64,000 bases of DNA from Paramicrobacterium sp051513965. GTDB taxonomy: Bacteria; Actinomycetota; Actinomycetes; Actinomycetales; Microbacteriaceae. The translations under genes and the position numbers were made by a program. Positions 34,780 through 43,571 of this stretch are shown piece after piece; position 1 is the stretch's first letter, and each line of letters opens with the position of its first letter. The notes beneath the pieces are model-generated. The model did not search any database and had not been told where the DNA came from. It was given only the letters and a program-made list of their open reading frames with translations. The DNA is taken from assembly GCF_051513965.1 (NCBI RefSeq), contig NZ_CP195847.1, positions 868,001-932,000 on the forward strand. Direction: 5' to 3'.

Positions 34780-36216
34780 ATGAGCGATAAGAGATTGGCC
34801 ATCGTCGTCCTCGCGGCCGGACAAGGCACGCGAATGAAGTCCTCTCTTCCCAAGCTTCTCCACCCGATCGCCGGTGTGCCGATGCTCGGGCACGTGCTCG
34901 CGACCGCTCGTGCGCTGGAGGCGGCGCACGTTGTCACAGTGGTGCGTCATGAGCGTGACCGCATCGTCGAGGTCGTGAACGATGAACTGCCGGAGAGCAT
35001 CATCGTCGACCAGGACGACACGCCCGGCACCGGCCGTGCAGTCGAGCAGGCCGTCGGGGTGCTGCCGCAGGAGTTCGACGGCGACGTGCTCGTCATCAAT
35101 GGCGACGTTCCGCTTCTCGACTCGAAGACTCTCGGCAAGCTCATCGACCGGCACCGTGCAGGCAGCGCGTCTGCAACGGTGCTGTCGGCCATTCTCGACG
35201 ACGCGACCGGCTACGGACGCATCATCCGCGAGAAGGAGGGGGCTCTCGACCGCATCGTCGAGCAGAAGGATGCCTCGGCCGCTGAGCTCGGGGTCAATGA
35301 GATCAACGCGGGCGTCTACGTCTTCGCCGTCGCGCCTCTGCGTCGCGAGCTTCCGCGTCTCACCACCGACAATGTTCAGGCCGAGAAGTACATCACGGAC
35401 GTCATCGGACTGCTGCGAGAGCGTGGGGCGAAGGTCTCTGCGGCTCCCGTCTCGGAGCCGTGGGTCGTCGAGGGCGTCAACGATCGCGCGCAGTTGAGCG
35501 CGGCCGCATCACGACTGAACAGCCTCATCGTGCGTGGCTGGCAGCTTGAGGGCGTGACCATCCACGACCCCGCGACGACGTGGATCGATGTGAAGGCCGT
35601 TCTCGCGCGCGACGTCACGATCAAGCCGGGCACGCAGATCCTCGGTGCAACGGTCATCGAGGAGGGCGCCGAGATCGGACCCGACACGACGCTCGTCGAC
35701 TGCGAGGTCGGTGAGGATGCCGTCGTGAAGCGTACCGACGCGACCCTCGCGGTCATCGGCCGTGGCGCCTCCGTCGGCCCGTTCTCCTACCTCCGCCCCG
35801 GCACCGTTCTCGACGAGAGCGGAAAGATCGGCACATTCGTCGAGACGAAGAACGCTCGCATCGGAGCATCCAGCAAGGTTCCGCACCTCTCCTATGTGGG
35901 CGACGCAACGGTCGGGGAGGGCGCGAACATCGGCGCCGGCACGATCTTCGCGAATTACGACGGGGTCAACAAGCACGCCACCACCATCGGCTCCTTTGTG
36001 CGCACGGGTTCGCACAATGTGTTCGTCGCACCGATCACGATCGGCGACGGTGCTTACACTGGTGCGGGTACTGTGGTGCGCAAAGACGTTCCCGCCGGTG
36101 CGCTCGCGGTCAACGTGGCGCCTCAGCGGAACATGGACGGCTGGGTAGAAGCCAACCGCCCGGGTACGGCGGCAGCAGACGCAGCGGCGGCCGCCAACGG
36201 CAACGAAGAACAGTAG
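34780..36216 (+). CDS. glmU: Bifunctional GlcNAc-1-P uridyltransferase / glucosamine-1-P acetyltransferase
   Basis: Two-domain enzyme of 478 aa that makes UDP-GlcNAc for peptidoglycan. The N-terminal uridyltransferase carries L-A-A-G-Q-G-T-R-M-K-S-S-L-P-K (about 11-25); the C-terminal half is a left-handed beta helix with hexapeptide repeats and the acetyltransferase loop N-Y-D-G-V-N-K-H. The ATG starts one base after the tRNA-Gln discriminator, and the only purine-rich ribosome site (GGAGGCGGAG) is the tRNA acceptor 3' strand. prs follows after 34 bp. The C-terminus ends in an Ala-rich tail. Confidence 0.95.
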   Translation: MSDKRLAIVVLAAGQGTRMKSSLPKLLHPIAGVPMLGHVLATARALEAAHVVTVVRHERDRIVEVVNDELPESIIVDQDDTPGTGRAVEQAVGVLPQEFDGDVLVINGDVPLLDSKTLGKLIDRHRAGSASATVLSAILDDATGYGRIIREKEGALDRIVEQKDASAAELGVNEINAGVYVFAVAPLRRELPRLTTDNVQAEKYITDVIGLLRERGAKVSAAPVSEPWVVEGVNDRAQLSAAASRLNSLIVRGWQLEGVTIHDPATTWIDVKAVLARDVTIKPGTQILGATVIEEGAEIGPDTTLVDCEVGEDAVVKRTDATLAVIGRGASVGPFSYLRPGTVLDESGKIGTFVETKNARIGASSKVPHLSYVGDATVGEGANIGAGTIFANYDGVNKHATTIGSFVRTGSHNVFVAPITIGDGAYTGAGTVVRKDVPAGALAVNVAPQRNMDGWVEANRPGTAAADAAAAANGNEEQ

Positions 36217-36250
36217 CTGCAACGTCGAACAACGACAGAAAGCAGGGGTA

Positions 36251-37228
36251 GTGTCCGGTATCAAAGCTTCGGGGCAAAAGCGGCTCGTTCTGGTCTCAGG
36301 TCGTGCGCACCCGGAACTCGCTGAAAGCATCGCGTCCGAGCTCGGATCTGAGCTCGTACCCACAGACGCCCGGACCTTCGCCAACGGCGAGATCTACGCG
36401 CGCTTCGACGAGAGTGTGCGCGGCTGTGACGCGTTCGTCATCCAGTCGCACCCGCGACCCATCAACGAGTGGCTCATGGAGCACCTCATCATGGTGGATG
36501 CCCTGAAGCGGGCCTCCGCTAAGCGGATCACCGTCGTGGCGCCGTTCTACCCCTACGCGCGCCAAGACAAGAAGGGCCGTGGCCGCGAGCCGATCTCCGC
36601 GCGACTGGTCGCCGACCTCTTCAAGGTCGCCGGCGCGGACCGCATCATGTCGGTCGACCTGCACGCCGCGCAGATTCAGGGATTCTTCGACGGCCCTGTC
36701 GACCACCTCTTCGCCATGCCCGTGCTGCTCGACTACTTCAAGGAGCGACTCGACCCCGAGAACCTCACGGTGGTCTCGCCCGACATGGGCCGCGTGCGCG
36801 TTGCCGACCAGTGGAGTGACAAGCTCGGCGCCCCGCTGGCCATCATCCACAAGCGTCGCGACCCGCTGGTTCCCAACCAGGTCTCGGTGCACGAGATCGT
36901 CGGTGACGTGAAGGGCCGCGTGTGCCTCCTCGTCGACGATCTGATCGATACCGGACGCACGATCGTGAAGGCCGCCGAGGCTCTGAAGGAGAACGGCGCG
37001 ACCGGCGTCGTCGTCGCGGCGACGCACGCCGTCTTCAGCGACCCGGCCGTGGAGCTGCTGCAGTCGTCGTCGATCGACAAGGTCGTCGTCACCGACACGC
37101 TTCCTCTTCCGGAGGAGAAGCACTTCGACAAGCTCGAGATCCTCCCGATCGCTCCGCTTCTCGCGCGGGCCATCAAGGAGGTCTTCGACGACGGATCCGT
37201 CACGAGCCTCTTCGACGGCGCCGCCTGA
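36251..37228 (+). CDS. prs: Ribose-phosphate pyrophosphokinase
   Basis: PRPP synthase of 325 aa; it makes PRPP from ribose-5-phosphate and ATP for nucleotide, His and Trp synthesis. The metal/ATP motif V-D-L-H-A-A-Q-I-Q-G-F-F (about 136-147) and the PRPP loop V-D-D-L-I-D-T-G-R-T (about 229-238) are intact. GTG start. It follows glmU in the common actinobacterial order and ends at a terminator. Confidence 0.95.
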   Translation: MSGIKASGQKRLVLVSGRAHPELAESIASELGSELVPTDARTFANGEIYARFDESVRGCDAFVIQSHPRPINEWLMEHLIMVDALKRASAKRITVVAPFYPYARQDKKGRGREPISARLVADLFKVAGADRIMSVDLHAAQIQGFFDGPVDHLFAMPVLLDYFKERLDPENLTVVSPDMGRVRVADQWSDKLGAPLAIIHKRRDPLVPNQVSVHEIVGDVKGRVCLLVDDLIDTGRTIVKAAEALKENGATGVVVAATHAVFSDPAVELLQSSSIDKVVVTDTLPLPEEKHFDKLEILPIAPLLARAIKEVFDDGSVTSLFDGAA

Positions 37229-37240
37229 TCGACGCTTTCA

Positions 37241-37276
37241 CGCAGGGCCCCGCGGCAGACGTCGCGGGGCCCTGCG
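37241..37276 (+). terminator. Hairpin terminator after prs
   Basis: A 14-bp perfect stem (CGCAGGGCCCCGCG with its complement) has an 8-nt loop and starts 12 bp after the prs stop. No T-tract. Confidence 0.75.
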
Positions 37277-37308
37277 GCATCCTGCCCCTGCATTCGGATC
37301 GCAGCGGG

Positions 37309-38127
37309 TCAGTAGAGGAAAATCGGCAGCCAGTGTCGCGTGTGCGCGTGCAGCAGCACGAGAAACAGCACGAAGTCGAACAGCAGGTGCACGGACACGA
37401 CGTAGCTGAGTGACTTGGTGCGGCTGAAGATCCAGCCCTGCACGAGCGCGAACGGAAAGATCAGCAGCGGCCCCCAGGCACGGAACCCGAGCTCCCACAG
37501 GAACGACGTGAACATGATCGCCTGAACGAGGTTCGCCTGCCACATCGGCAGGTGCCGCCGCAGCAGCGCGAAGCACGTGCAGATGAAGAACAGCTCGTCC
37601 CAGATGCCGAGCCCGTTCGTTCCGAGGAAGAGCCGGGCGATGAGGCTCGGATCATCGGCGGCGGGCCAGTTCTGGTAGACACCCGTCGGAATCATGTAGA
37701 GCGGCAGAATGACCCAGCCGAGCACGACGACGCAGATGAGATACACGTACTCGACGGTCGTCCAGCGCACGCCCGTCGCAACCGGAAAACGCACCGTATG
37801 GTCGCGGTAGACCCAGCGGGAGATGCAGTACGGAATCAGCACGGCGGCGGCGAGCCCCGCGCCCATCTGCAGCATGTGACCCCACTCGATGTCGGTGTTC
37901 ACCGGCACGAGGCTGACGCATGTGAGCCCGACCGCGATGAGCGTGAGATCCTTCAGCAAGGTGCGAGACACGAATGCGGATGCCGCGAGAGCGGCGACGA
38001 TTCCGACGTACGCCCAGGGCCGCAGACCAAGGCCGAAGAGACCGACAGCGGATGCCGCGAGCAGCAGCGCCGGGGCCAGAGTGGCGCCGGTCGAGCGGAC
38101 GGGCAGCGAAGCGGGCCGGGCGACCAT
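37309..38127 (-). CDS. CPBP-like membrane protein with degenerate protease motif
   Basis: Membrane protein of 272 aa with about 8 hydrophobic segments. The C-terminal half resembles the CPBP (Rce1/CAAX protease-like) family: W-D-E-L-F-F near residue 178 stands where E-E-x-x-x-R is expected, and H-L-L-F-D near 250 corresponds to the final His motif. With Asp replacing the first Glu and no Arg at the usual place, proteolytic activity is doubtful. TAGAAT-N6-ATG gives a leaderless start. Confidence 0.65.
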   Translation of the reverse strand: MVARPASLPVRSTGATLAPALLLAASAVGLFGLGLRPWAYVGIVAALAASAFVSRTLLKDLTLIAVGLTCVSLVPVNTDIEWGHMLQMGAGLAAAVLIPYCISRWVYRDHTVRFPVATGVRWTTVEYVYLICVVVLGWVILPLYMIPTGVYQNWPAADDPSLIARLFLGTNGLGIWDELFFICTCFALLRRHLPMWQANLVQAIMFTSFLWELGFRAWGPLLIFPFALVQGWIFSRTKSLSYVVSVHLLFDFVLFLVLLHAHTRHWLPIFLY

Positions 38128-38133
38128 GCCGAC

Positions 38134-38139
38134 ATTCTA
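38134..38139 (-). promoter_or_regulatory. -10 box for leaderless CPBP-like gene
   Basis: TAGAAT on the minus strand ends 6 nt before the ATG at 38127. Confidence 0.5.
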
Positions 38140-38179
38140 AGCAGACGCGTCGCATCGAAATCGGATGCTTCACACACGG

Positions 38180-38213
38180 CGAGGGGCCCGCGAGTCGTAC
38201 TCGCGAGCCCCTC
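38180..38213 (-). terminator. Hairpin terminator after gnd
   Basis: GAGGGGCCCGCGAGT pairs with ACTCGCGAGCCCCTC (one mismatch) around CGT, just past the gnd stop on the minus strand. Confidence 0.7.
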
Positions 38214-38234
38214 GGCACCGTGGCTGACGAGCGG

Positions 38235-39686
38235 TCAGTGGGTGTCTTCTGCGTTGATTTCGGTGCGGTCGCCTGACCAGAGTGTGTGGAAGGTGCCGTC
38301 CTTGTCGGTGCGTTTGTAGGTGTGGGCGCCGAAGAAGTCGCGCTGGCCTTGCACGAGGGCGGCGGGGAGGCGGTCGGCGCGGAGTCCGTCGTAGTACGAC
38401 AGGGAGGAGGAGAACGCGGGTGCGGGGATTCCTGCCTGCGCGGCGGCGACGACGATGCGGCGCCAGGCGGGCTGGGCTGTGGTGACCGCGTCGGTGAAGT
38501 ACGGGGCGAGGATGAGTGCGACCAGGTCGGGGTTCTCGTCGTAGGCCTCGGTGATGCGGTTGAGGAACTGGGCGCGGATGATGCATCCGCCGCGCCAGAT
38601 CTTGGCGATGTCGCCCTTCTTGATGTCCCAGCCGTACTGCTCGGCGCCGGCGATGATCTCGTCGAAGCCCTGCGAGTAGGCGATGATCTTGGAGGCGTAG
38701 AGGGCCTGGCGGACGTCCTCGATGAAGGCGTCGGGGTCGTCGACGCTCCAGCTGGTGTCGGGGCCGGGCAGGTCGCCCGCGGCCTGGCGCTGGGCCGGTT
38801 TGGAGGACAGCGAGCGGGCGAACACGGCCTCGGCGATGCCGGAGACCGGAACACCGAGCTCGAGTGCGGTCTGCACTGTCCAGGCGCCGGTGCCCTTGGC
38901 GCCGGCCTGGTCGAGGATGACATCCACGAGGGGCTTGCCGGTCTCGGCGTCGACCTGGCGCAGCACCTCGGCGGTGATCTCGATCAGGTACGACTCGAGC
39001 TCGCCGGTGTTCCACTCGGCGAAGATCTCGGCGATCTCGGCGGGGGACTTGCCGGTGCCGCGGCGGATCAGGTCGTAGGCCTCGGCGATCAGCTGCATGT
39101 CGGCGTACTCGATGCCGTTGTGGATCATCTTCACGAAGTGCCCGGCACCGTCGGTGCCCACGTGCGTGACGCAGGGCTCACCCTCGGCGACGGCGGCGAT
39201 CGAGCGCAGGATCGGCCCGAGCGTCTCCCACGCCTCGGCAGAGCCGCCGGGCATGATGCTCGGCCCGTTCAACGCGCCTTCCTCGCCACCGGAGATTCCC
39301 GCGCCGACGAAGTTGATGCCGGTCTCACGGACCGCCTTCTCGCGGCGGATCGTGTCGGTGAACAGGGCGTTGCCGCCGTCCACGATGATGTCGCCGGGCT
39401 CGAAGCGTTCGACGAGCTGGTCGATGACGGCATCCGTGCCCTTGCCCGCCTTGACCATGATGATCGCCGTGCGGGGAGTCTGCAGCGAGGCCACGAAGTC
39501 GTCGATCGATTCCGACGCGATGAAGCCGGCCTCGGGGAACTCCTCGACGACCGCGCGAGTCTTCTCCGGGGAGCGGTTGTAGATCGCGACCGTGTTGCCC
39601 TCGCGACTGGCTAAGTTGCGGGCGAGGTTGGAACCCATCACCGCCATGCCGATGACGCCGATGTTCGCCTGTGGGGTATCCGCCAT
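38235..39686 (-). CDS. gnd: 6-phosphogluconate dehydrogenase, decarboxylating
   Basis: Oxidative pentose-phosphate enzyme of 483 aa that converts 6-phosphogluconate to ribulose-5-phosphate with NAD(P)+. The N-terminal N-I-G-V-I-G-M-A-V-M-G-S-N-L-A (8-22) is the cofactor fold, and G-G-E-E-G-A and G-H-F-V-K-M-I-H-N-G-I-E-Y are the substrate and catalytic motifs. The length fits the long, homodimeric form. GAGGAG lies about 6 nt from the ATG. TAGCGT (39791-39796, minus) is a likely -10 about 100 nt upstream. Divergent from manD and gluconokinase, which supply related sugar acids. Confidence 0.95.
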   Translation of the reverse strand: MADTPQANIGVIGMAVMGSNLARNLASREGNTVAIYNRSPEKTRAVVEEFPEAGFIASESIDDFVASLQTPRTAIIMVKAGKGTDAVIDQLVERFEPGDIIVDGGNALFTDTIRREKAVRETGINFVGAGISGGEEGALNGPSIMPGGSAEAWETLGPILRSIAAVAEGEPCVTHVGTDGAGHFVKMIHNGIEYADMQLIAEAYDLIRRGTGKSPAEIAEIFAEWNTGELESYLIEITAEVLRQVDAETGKPLVDVILDQAGAKGTGAWTVQTALELGVPVSGIAEAVFARSLSSKPAQRQAAGDLPGPDTSWSVDDPDAFIEDVRQALYASKIIAYSQGFDEIIAGAEQYGWDIKKGDIAKIWRGGCIIRAQFLNRITEAYDENPDLVALILAPYFTDAVTTAQPAWRRIVVAAAQAGIPAPAFSSSLSYYDGLRADRLPAALVQGQRDFFGAHTYKRTDKDGTFHTLWSGDRTEINAEDTH

Positions 39687-39878
39687 GAGATCTCCTCGTT
39701 GGTAGTTGCGGAAAGGAAAAGAGAAAGTCAGTGTGCTCGCGTGCGCGGCAGGTCGACCGGATGCTGCCGACGCGGGAGAATCCAGGGTCAACGCTAGCAA
39801 AGCGGGTGCCGACACGTCTCGATGTGAAGCTGTGCGAGGGGTGTACGGTCGGGTGAACGAGCACAAAGGAGTGATTCC

Positions 39879-41117
39879 GTGAAGATCGACAAGGCTGAGG
39901 TCATCGTCACGAGTCCGGACCGCAACTTCGTCACGCTCAAGCTGACGACCGACGACGGTCTCACCGGGCTCGGCGACGCCACGCTCAACGGCAGAGAGCT
40001 CGCCGTCGCGGCCTACCTCAACGAGCACGTGGTGCCTCTTCTGATCGATCGCGATCCCTCGCGCATCGAAGACACGTGGCAGTTTCTCTACCGCAGCGGG
40101 TACTGGCGGCGCGGCCCGGTCACGATGGCATCCATCGCCGCGGTGGACATGGCGTTGTGGGACATCAAAGGCAAGGCAGCGGGGATGCCGGTCTACCAGC
40201 TGCTCGGCGGCGCGAGCCGAAACGGCCTCATGGCTTACGGGCACGCGTCGGGCAAAGAGCTCCCGGAGCTGTTCGACTCGATCCGCGCGCATCAGGAGCT
40301 CGGCTACCGCTCCATCCGCGTGCAGACGGGCGTGCCCGGGCTGAAGGCGATCTACGGAATCGCCTCGAACAGCGGGCTGCCGGGGAACGAGGGCGTCCGA
40401 TACGATCACGAGCCGGCGCAGCGTGGCGCCTTGCCGTCGCAGGAAGACTGGGACACGCGATCATATCTCCGGCACGTGCCAACGGTCTTCGAAGCGGTGC
40501 GGAACGAGTTCGGCCCTGAGCTTCCGCTTCTGCACGACGGTCATCACAGGATGACTCCGATGCAGGCGGCGCAGCTCGGCAAGTCCCTCGAACCGTACGA
40601 TCTGTTCTGGCTCGAGGACTGCACACCCGCCGAGAACCAGGAGGCCCTGCGTCTCGTGCGCCAGCACACCACGACGCCTCTCGCGATCGGGGAGGTCTTC
40701 AACACGATCTGGGACTTCCAGAACCTCATCTCCGAGCAGCTCATCGACTACGTGCGAGCCGCATCGACGCACTTCGGCGGCATCACCCCGCTGCGGAAGG
40801 TCATGGATTACGCCGCGATGTACCAGATCAAGTCGGGCTTCCACGGACCGACGGACATCTCGCCGGTCGGCTTCGCGGCGCAGCTGCACGTCGGCCTCGC
40901 GATCCACAACTACGGCATCCAGGAGTACATGCAGCACGGCAGCCGCACGAACGCGGTCTTCGAACAGTCGATGACCTTCGACGACGGTTACCTGCACCCG
41001 GGCGACAGCCCCGGACTCGGAGTCGAACTCGACGTCGACGGCGCGGGGGAGTACCCGTACACGACGGCGTATCTGCCGTACAACCGACTCGCGGACGGAA
41101 CCGTGCACGACTGGTGA
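39879..41117 (+). CDS. manD: D-mannonate dehydratase, ManD (enolase superfamily)
   Basis: Enolase-superfamily protein of 412 aa, close in length to ManD/RspA enzymes. It would dehydrate D-mannonate to 2-keto-3-deoxygluconate in hexuronate breakdown. Family features include Y-R-S-I-R-V-Q-T-G-V-P-G, the H-D-G-H-H-R metal region, W-L-E-D-C-T-P-A-E-N-Q and G-E-V-F-N-T. Related proteins differ in gluconate versus mannonate activity and efficiency, so the substrate is a good guess rather than shown. AAAGGAG precedes the GTG. gntK follows after 16 bp. Confidence 0.82.
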   Translation: MKIDKAEVIVTSPDRNFVTLKLTTDDGLTGLGDATLNGRELAVAAYLNEHVVPLLIDRDPSRIEDTWQFLYRSGYWRRGPVTMASIAAVDMALWDIKGKAAGMPVYQLLGGASRNGLMAYGHASGKELPELFDSIRAHQELGYRSIRVQTGVPGLKAIYGIASNSGLPGNEGVRYDHEPAQRGALPSQEDWDTRSYLRHVPTVFEAVRNEFGPELPLLHDGHHRMTPMQAAQLGKSLEPYDLFWLEDCTPAENQEALRLVRQHTTTPLAIGEVFNTIWDFQNLISEQLIDYVRAASTHFGGITPLRKVMDYAAMYQIKSGFHGPTDISPVGFAAQLHVGLAIHNYGIQEYMQHGSRTNAVFEQSMTFDDGYLHPGDSPGLGVELDVDGAGEYPYTTAYLPYNRLADGTVHDW

Positions 41118-41133
41118 CGCAGTAAGCTCGTGC

Positions 41134-41682
41134 GTGATGAATACCGACTCCCGCGCCGCTCACCGACCCCAGATCGTCGTGATGGGGGTCTCCGGGTCAG
41201 GCAAGAGCACCATCGGCGAACGGGTGGCAGAGGTCTACGCAGTGCGATTCATCGACGGAGACGCGCTGCACTCTGCGGCCAACGTCGAGAAGATGTCGGC
41301 CGGCCTCGCGCTCACCGACGACGATCGCTGGCCGTGGCTCGCGAAGGTCGGCCGTGTGCTCCGTGAGGCGGGCGAGCGCGGCGAGGGCCTCGTGATCGCG
41401 TGCTCCGCTCTCAAACGTTCCTATCGCGACGCGATCCTCGACGAAGCGCCCGAGGCCGTATTCATCGAGCTCAGCGGCAGCCGCGAGGTGCTCGAGCAGC
41501 GCATGAGCGGACGAAGCGGCCACTTCATGCCCACAACGCTGCTCGATTCGCAGCTCGAGACCCTCGAGAACCTCGACGCGGACGAGCCGGGAGACATCGT
41601 GAACATCGACGGCAGCGTCGACGAGGTCGTTGACGCCGTGCGCCAGGCGATCGACGCACGTGTCGGACACTCCGCGCGCTGA
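41134..41682 (+). CDS. gntK: Gluconokinase
   Basis: P-loop kinase of 182 aa that phosphorylates gluconate to 6-phosphogluconate. Walker A M-G-V-S-G-S-G-K-S-T is near residues 17-26, with D-G-D-A-L-H-S-A-A-N-V-E-K-M and A-C-S-A-L-K-R-S-Y-R as gluconokinase signatures. The product feeds Gnd, encoded just across the divergent region. GTG at 41134 or ATG at 41137 can start the frame; TAAGCT at 41123-41128 is a likely -10 giving little or no leader. Confidence 0.92.
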   Translation: MMNTDSRAAHRPQIVVMGVSGSGKSTIGERVAEVYAVRFIDGDALHSAANVEKMSAGLALTDDDRWPWLAKVGRVLREAGERGEGLVIACSALKRSYRDAILDEAPEAVFIELSGSREVLEQRMSGRSGHFMPTTLLDSQLETLENLDADEPGDIVNIDGSVDEVVDAVRQAIDARVGHSAR

Positions 41683-41718
41683 AGCGCGGCCTACGCCTCG
41701 GATTCTCACAGGTGGCTC

Positions 41719-41724
41719 TAAACT
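41719..41724 (+). promoter_or_regulatory. -10 box for leaderless membrane protein gene
   Basis: TAAACT is followed by 7 nt and ATG at 41732. Confidence 0.5.
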
Positions 41725-41731
41725 CAGGGAC

Positions 41732-42682
41732 ATGAGCGAGAATACGGATGCCGTGGGCGTGCGCGAGCCGCGCGACTCCACGACACCGCCATGGCAACGC
41801 CGCGTAGCCAGCGCGGTCGTCGCCATCATCTCGCGGTTTCTCGGACTCGGCATGGTGTTCACCGGCGGCGCCAGCGTCATCATGGGCTCAGGAGTCGACG
41901 GAACCTTCGGCATGGCGAACTGGCTCGAGGTCTCAGCGGGTCTGCTGCTGATCGCCGGGTCCGCCGCCACGATGGTCGTCTCGACCGCGGGAACGCTCAT
42001 CGCGGCATCCCTCGAACTCGCGCTCGCGCTCATCGGCTTCGTCGTGCCGTACGTGGCAGGCGGGTGGGAGAGCCACCCCATCAGCTGGATGCCGCGCGTC
42101 TACGCGTGGGTGTTCCCTGACGCACTCGCGCAGGCCTCGTATGCGGCGGCCACGGGCTTCCTGCTCACGTTCGCTGCGGTGTCGCTGGCGGCTGCGCTCG
42201 GACAGCGGGCGCGGCGACGGGCCGGACCCCGGGTGTCGCCGATCGGCCGCATCATCGCGATGGGAGCGGCCGTCATTCTGAGTGTGCCTGGCGCCGTGCT
42301 CGTCTGGATCGGCGGATACGGACTCAACGTGGAGTACCGGGTGCTCGCCTCCTCCGGCATCCCGGTCGGTTCGCTCATCGCCCTGCTCGTGGGAGCGCTG
42401 CTGTGCGCCGCAGTCTCTGCAACGGCCCGGCTCTCCGCGGCCGGGCTGTACGGCTTCGGTCTCTACTGGGTCGTCATGTGGGTCGCGCTCGCTGGATTCC
42501 TCGCGGGAGTGCCCTCCACCACAACGTCGATCCTGCCGAACTGGGCGACGCAGACAGCGGTCGTGTGGTGCCTCAGCGGCTTCGCGGCCGCGCTCGCCGT
42601 GTTCCTGCTCGCGACGGGAGTGGTCGCGCGCGTGCTCGGGCGCTCGGCGATGCAGCGGAGACGAGCTCAGAACGCGCTCTGA
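41732..42682 (+). CDS. Membrane protein of unknown function
   Basis: I do not recognise a family. The 316-aa protein has a hydrophilic N-terminus (1-25) and about eight hydrophobic segments, spaced in two halves with a basic loop R-Q-R-A-R-R-R-A-G-P-R near residue 165. Many small residues (Gly, Ala, Val) line the helices. The C-terminus is basic (R-R-R-A-Q-N). No lipobox or enzyme motif is visible. It has its own leaderless promoter and is not obviously tied to gluconokinase. Confidence 0.7.
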   Translation: MSENTDAVGVREPRDSTTPPWQRRVASAVVAIISRFLGLGMVFTGGASVIMGSGVDGTFGMANWLEVSAGLLLIAGSAATMVVSTAGTLIAASLELALALIGFVVPYVAGGWESHPISWMPRVYAWVFPDALAQASYAAATGFLLTFAAVSLAAALGQRARRRAGPRVSPIGRIIAMGAAVILSVPGAVLVWIGGYGLNVEYRVLASSGIPVGSLIALLVGALLCAAVSATARLSAAGLYGFGLYWVVMWVALAGFLAGVPSTTTSILPNWATQTAVVWCLSGFAAALAVFLLATGVVARVLGRSAMQRRRAQNAL

Positions 42683-42731
42683 GAATCAGCGCCACCGGAT
42701 GCGGTAGACTTCACGATTGAACTTCGGCGAG

Positions 42732-42750
42732 GGACACCGTCTCGGTGTCC
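42732..42750 (+). terminator. Short hairpin downstream of membrane protein gene
   Basis: GGACACCG pairs with CGGTGTCC around TCT, 50 bp after the stop. It could be a weak terminator or part of the rplY leader. Confidence 0.4.
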
Positions 42751-42878
42751 GTTATCGACGCGGTGGATGGGCACAGGCTTGTCCTCACGCTGACATGCGT
42801 TCGAGTTGACAACACGAAACGTCGTCTGGGCTTCGTGCCCGACAGAACCGCCGGCATCGCCGGCAAGGAGAAACCAAC

Positions 42879-43493
42879 ATGGCTGACCAGCTCAAGCTCT
42901 CCGCAACCGTGCGTGAGGCATTCGGCAAGGGCGCGGCGCGCAAGCTCCGTGCCGCAGGCAAGATTCCCGCTGTCATCTACGGCCACGGTGCCGAGCCGCA
43001 GCACGTGACCCTGCCCGGTCACGAGACCATGCTTCTGCTGCGTCGCAGCAACGCGGTCGTCGAGCTCAACGTCGATGGCAAGAAGCAGCTCACGCTGGTG
43101 AAGGACGTTCAGCGTGATCCGGTGGCGCAGGTCATCGAGCACGTCGACCTCATCGTCGTGAAGAAGGGCGAGCGCGTTGACGTCGAGGTGCCCGTGCACC
43201 TCGAGGGCGAGTCGTTCCCCGGCACCATCGTCATGGTTGAGGTCGGCACCATCCGCCTCAACGTCGAAGCCACGAACATCCCCGAGAACATCGTCGTCTC
43301 GATCGAGGGCGCCGAAGAGGGCACGCAGATCCTCGCCGGTGGCGTCGAGCTGCCCGCTGGCGCTGAGCTCGCCGAGGAGGAAGACCTCCTGCTCGCTCAG
43401 GTCACCGTTCCGAGCGCTGCTCCCGAGCCCGAGGAAGAGGCCGCGGAGGAAGCCGCAGCGGACGAGGCCGACGAGGCCAAGGACGCCGAGTAA
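42879..43493 (+). CDS. rplY: 50S ribosomal protein L25/Ctc family
   Basis: Two-domain L25 of the CTC/TL5 type (204 aa). The N-terminal domain (1-95) binds 5S rRNA; a second beta domain (about 100-180) follows, and the last 25 residues are a run of Glu, Ala and Asp, as seen in actinobacterial Ctc proteins. AAGGAG lies about 8 nt from the ATG. TTGACA at 42806-42811 may be a -35. The upstream 196 bp hold two small hairpins. A terminator-like hairpin separates it from pth. Confidence 0.93.
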   Translation: MADQLKLSATVREAFGKGAARKLRAAGKIPAVIYGHGAEPQHVTLPGHETMLLLRRSNAVVELNVDGKKQLTLVKDVQRDPVAQVIEHVDLIVVKKGERVDVEVPVHLEGESFPGTIVMVEVGTIRLNVEATNIPENIVVSIEGAEEGTQILAGGVELPAGAELAEEEDLLLAQVTVPSAAPEPEEEAAEEAAADEADEAKDAE

Positions 43494-43508
43494 GGCATTT
43501 CAGCATCG

Positions 43509-43547
43509 GGCCCGCCGGTCGTCGCCATCACGGCGCGCCGGCGGGCC
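43509..43547 (+). terminator. Hairpin between rplY and pth
   Basis: GGCCCGCCGG pairs with CCGGCGGGCC over 10 bp with a 19-nt loop, 15 bp after the rplY stop. Confidence 0.65.
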
Positions 43548-43571
43548 ACTTGCGTCTGAGAGAGGAACAGC

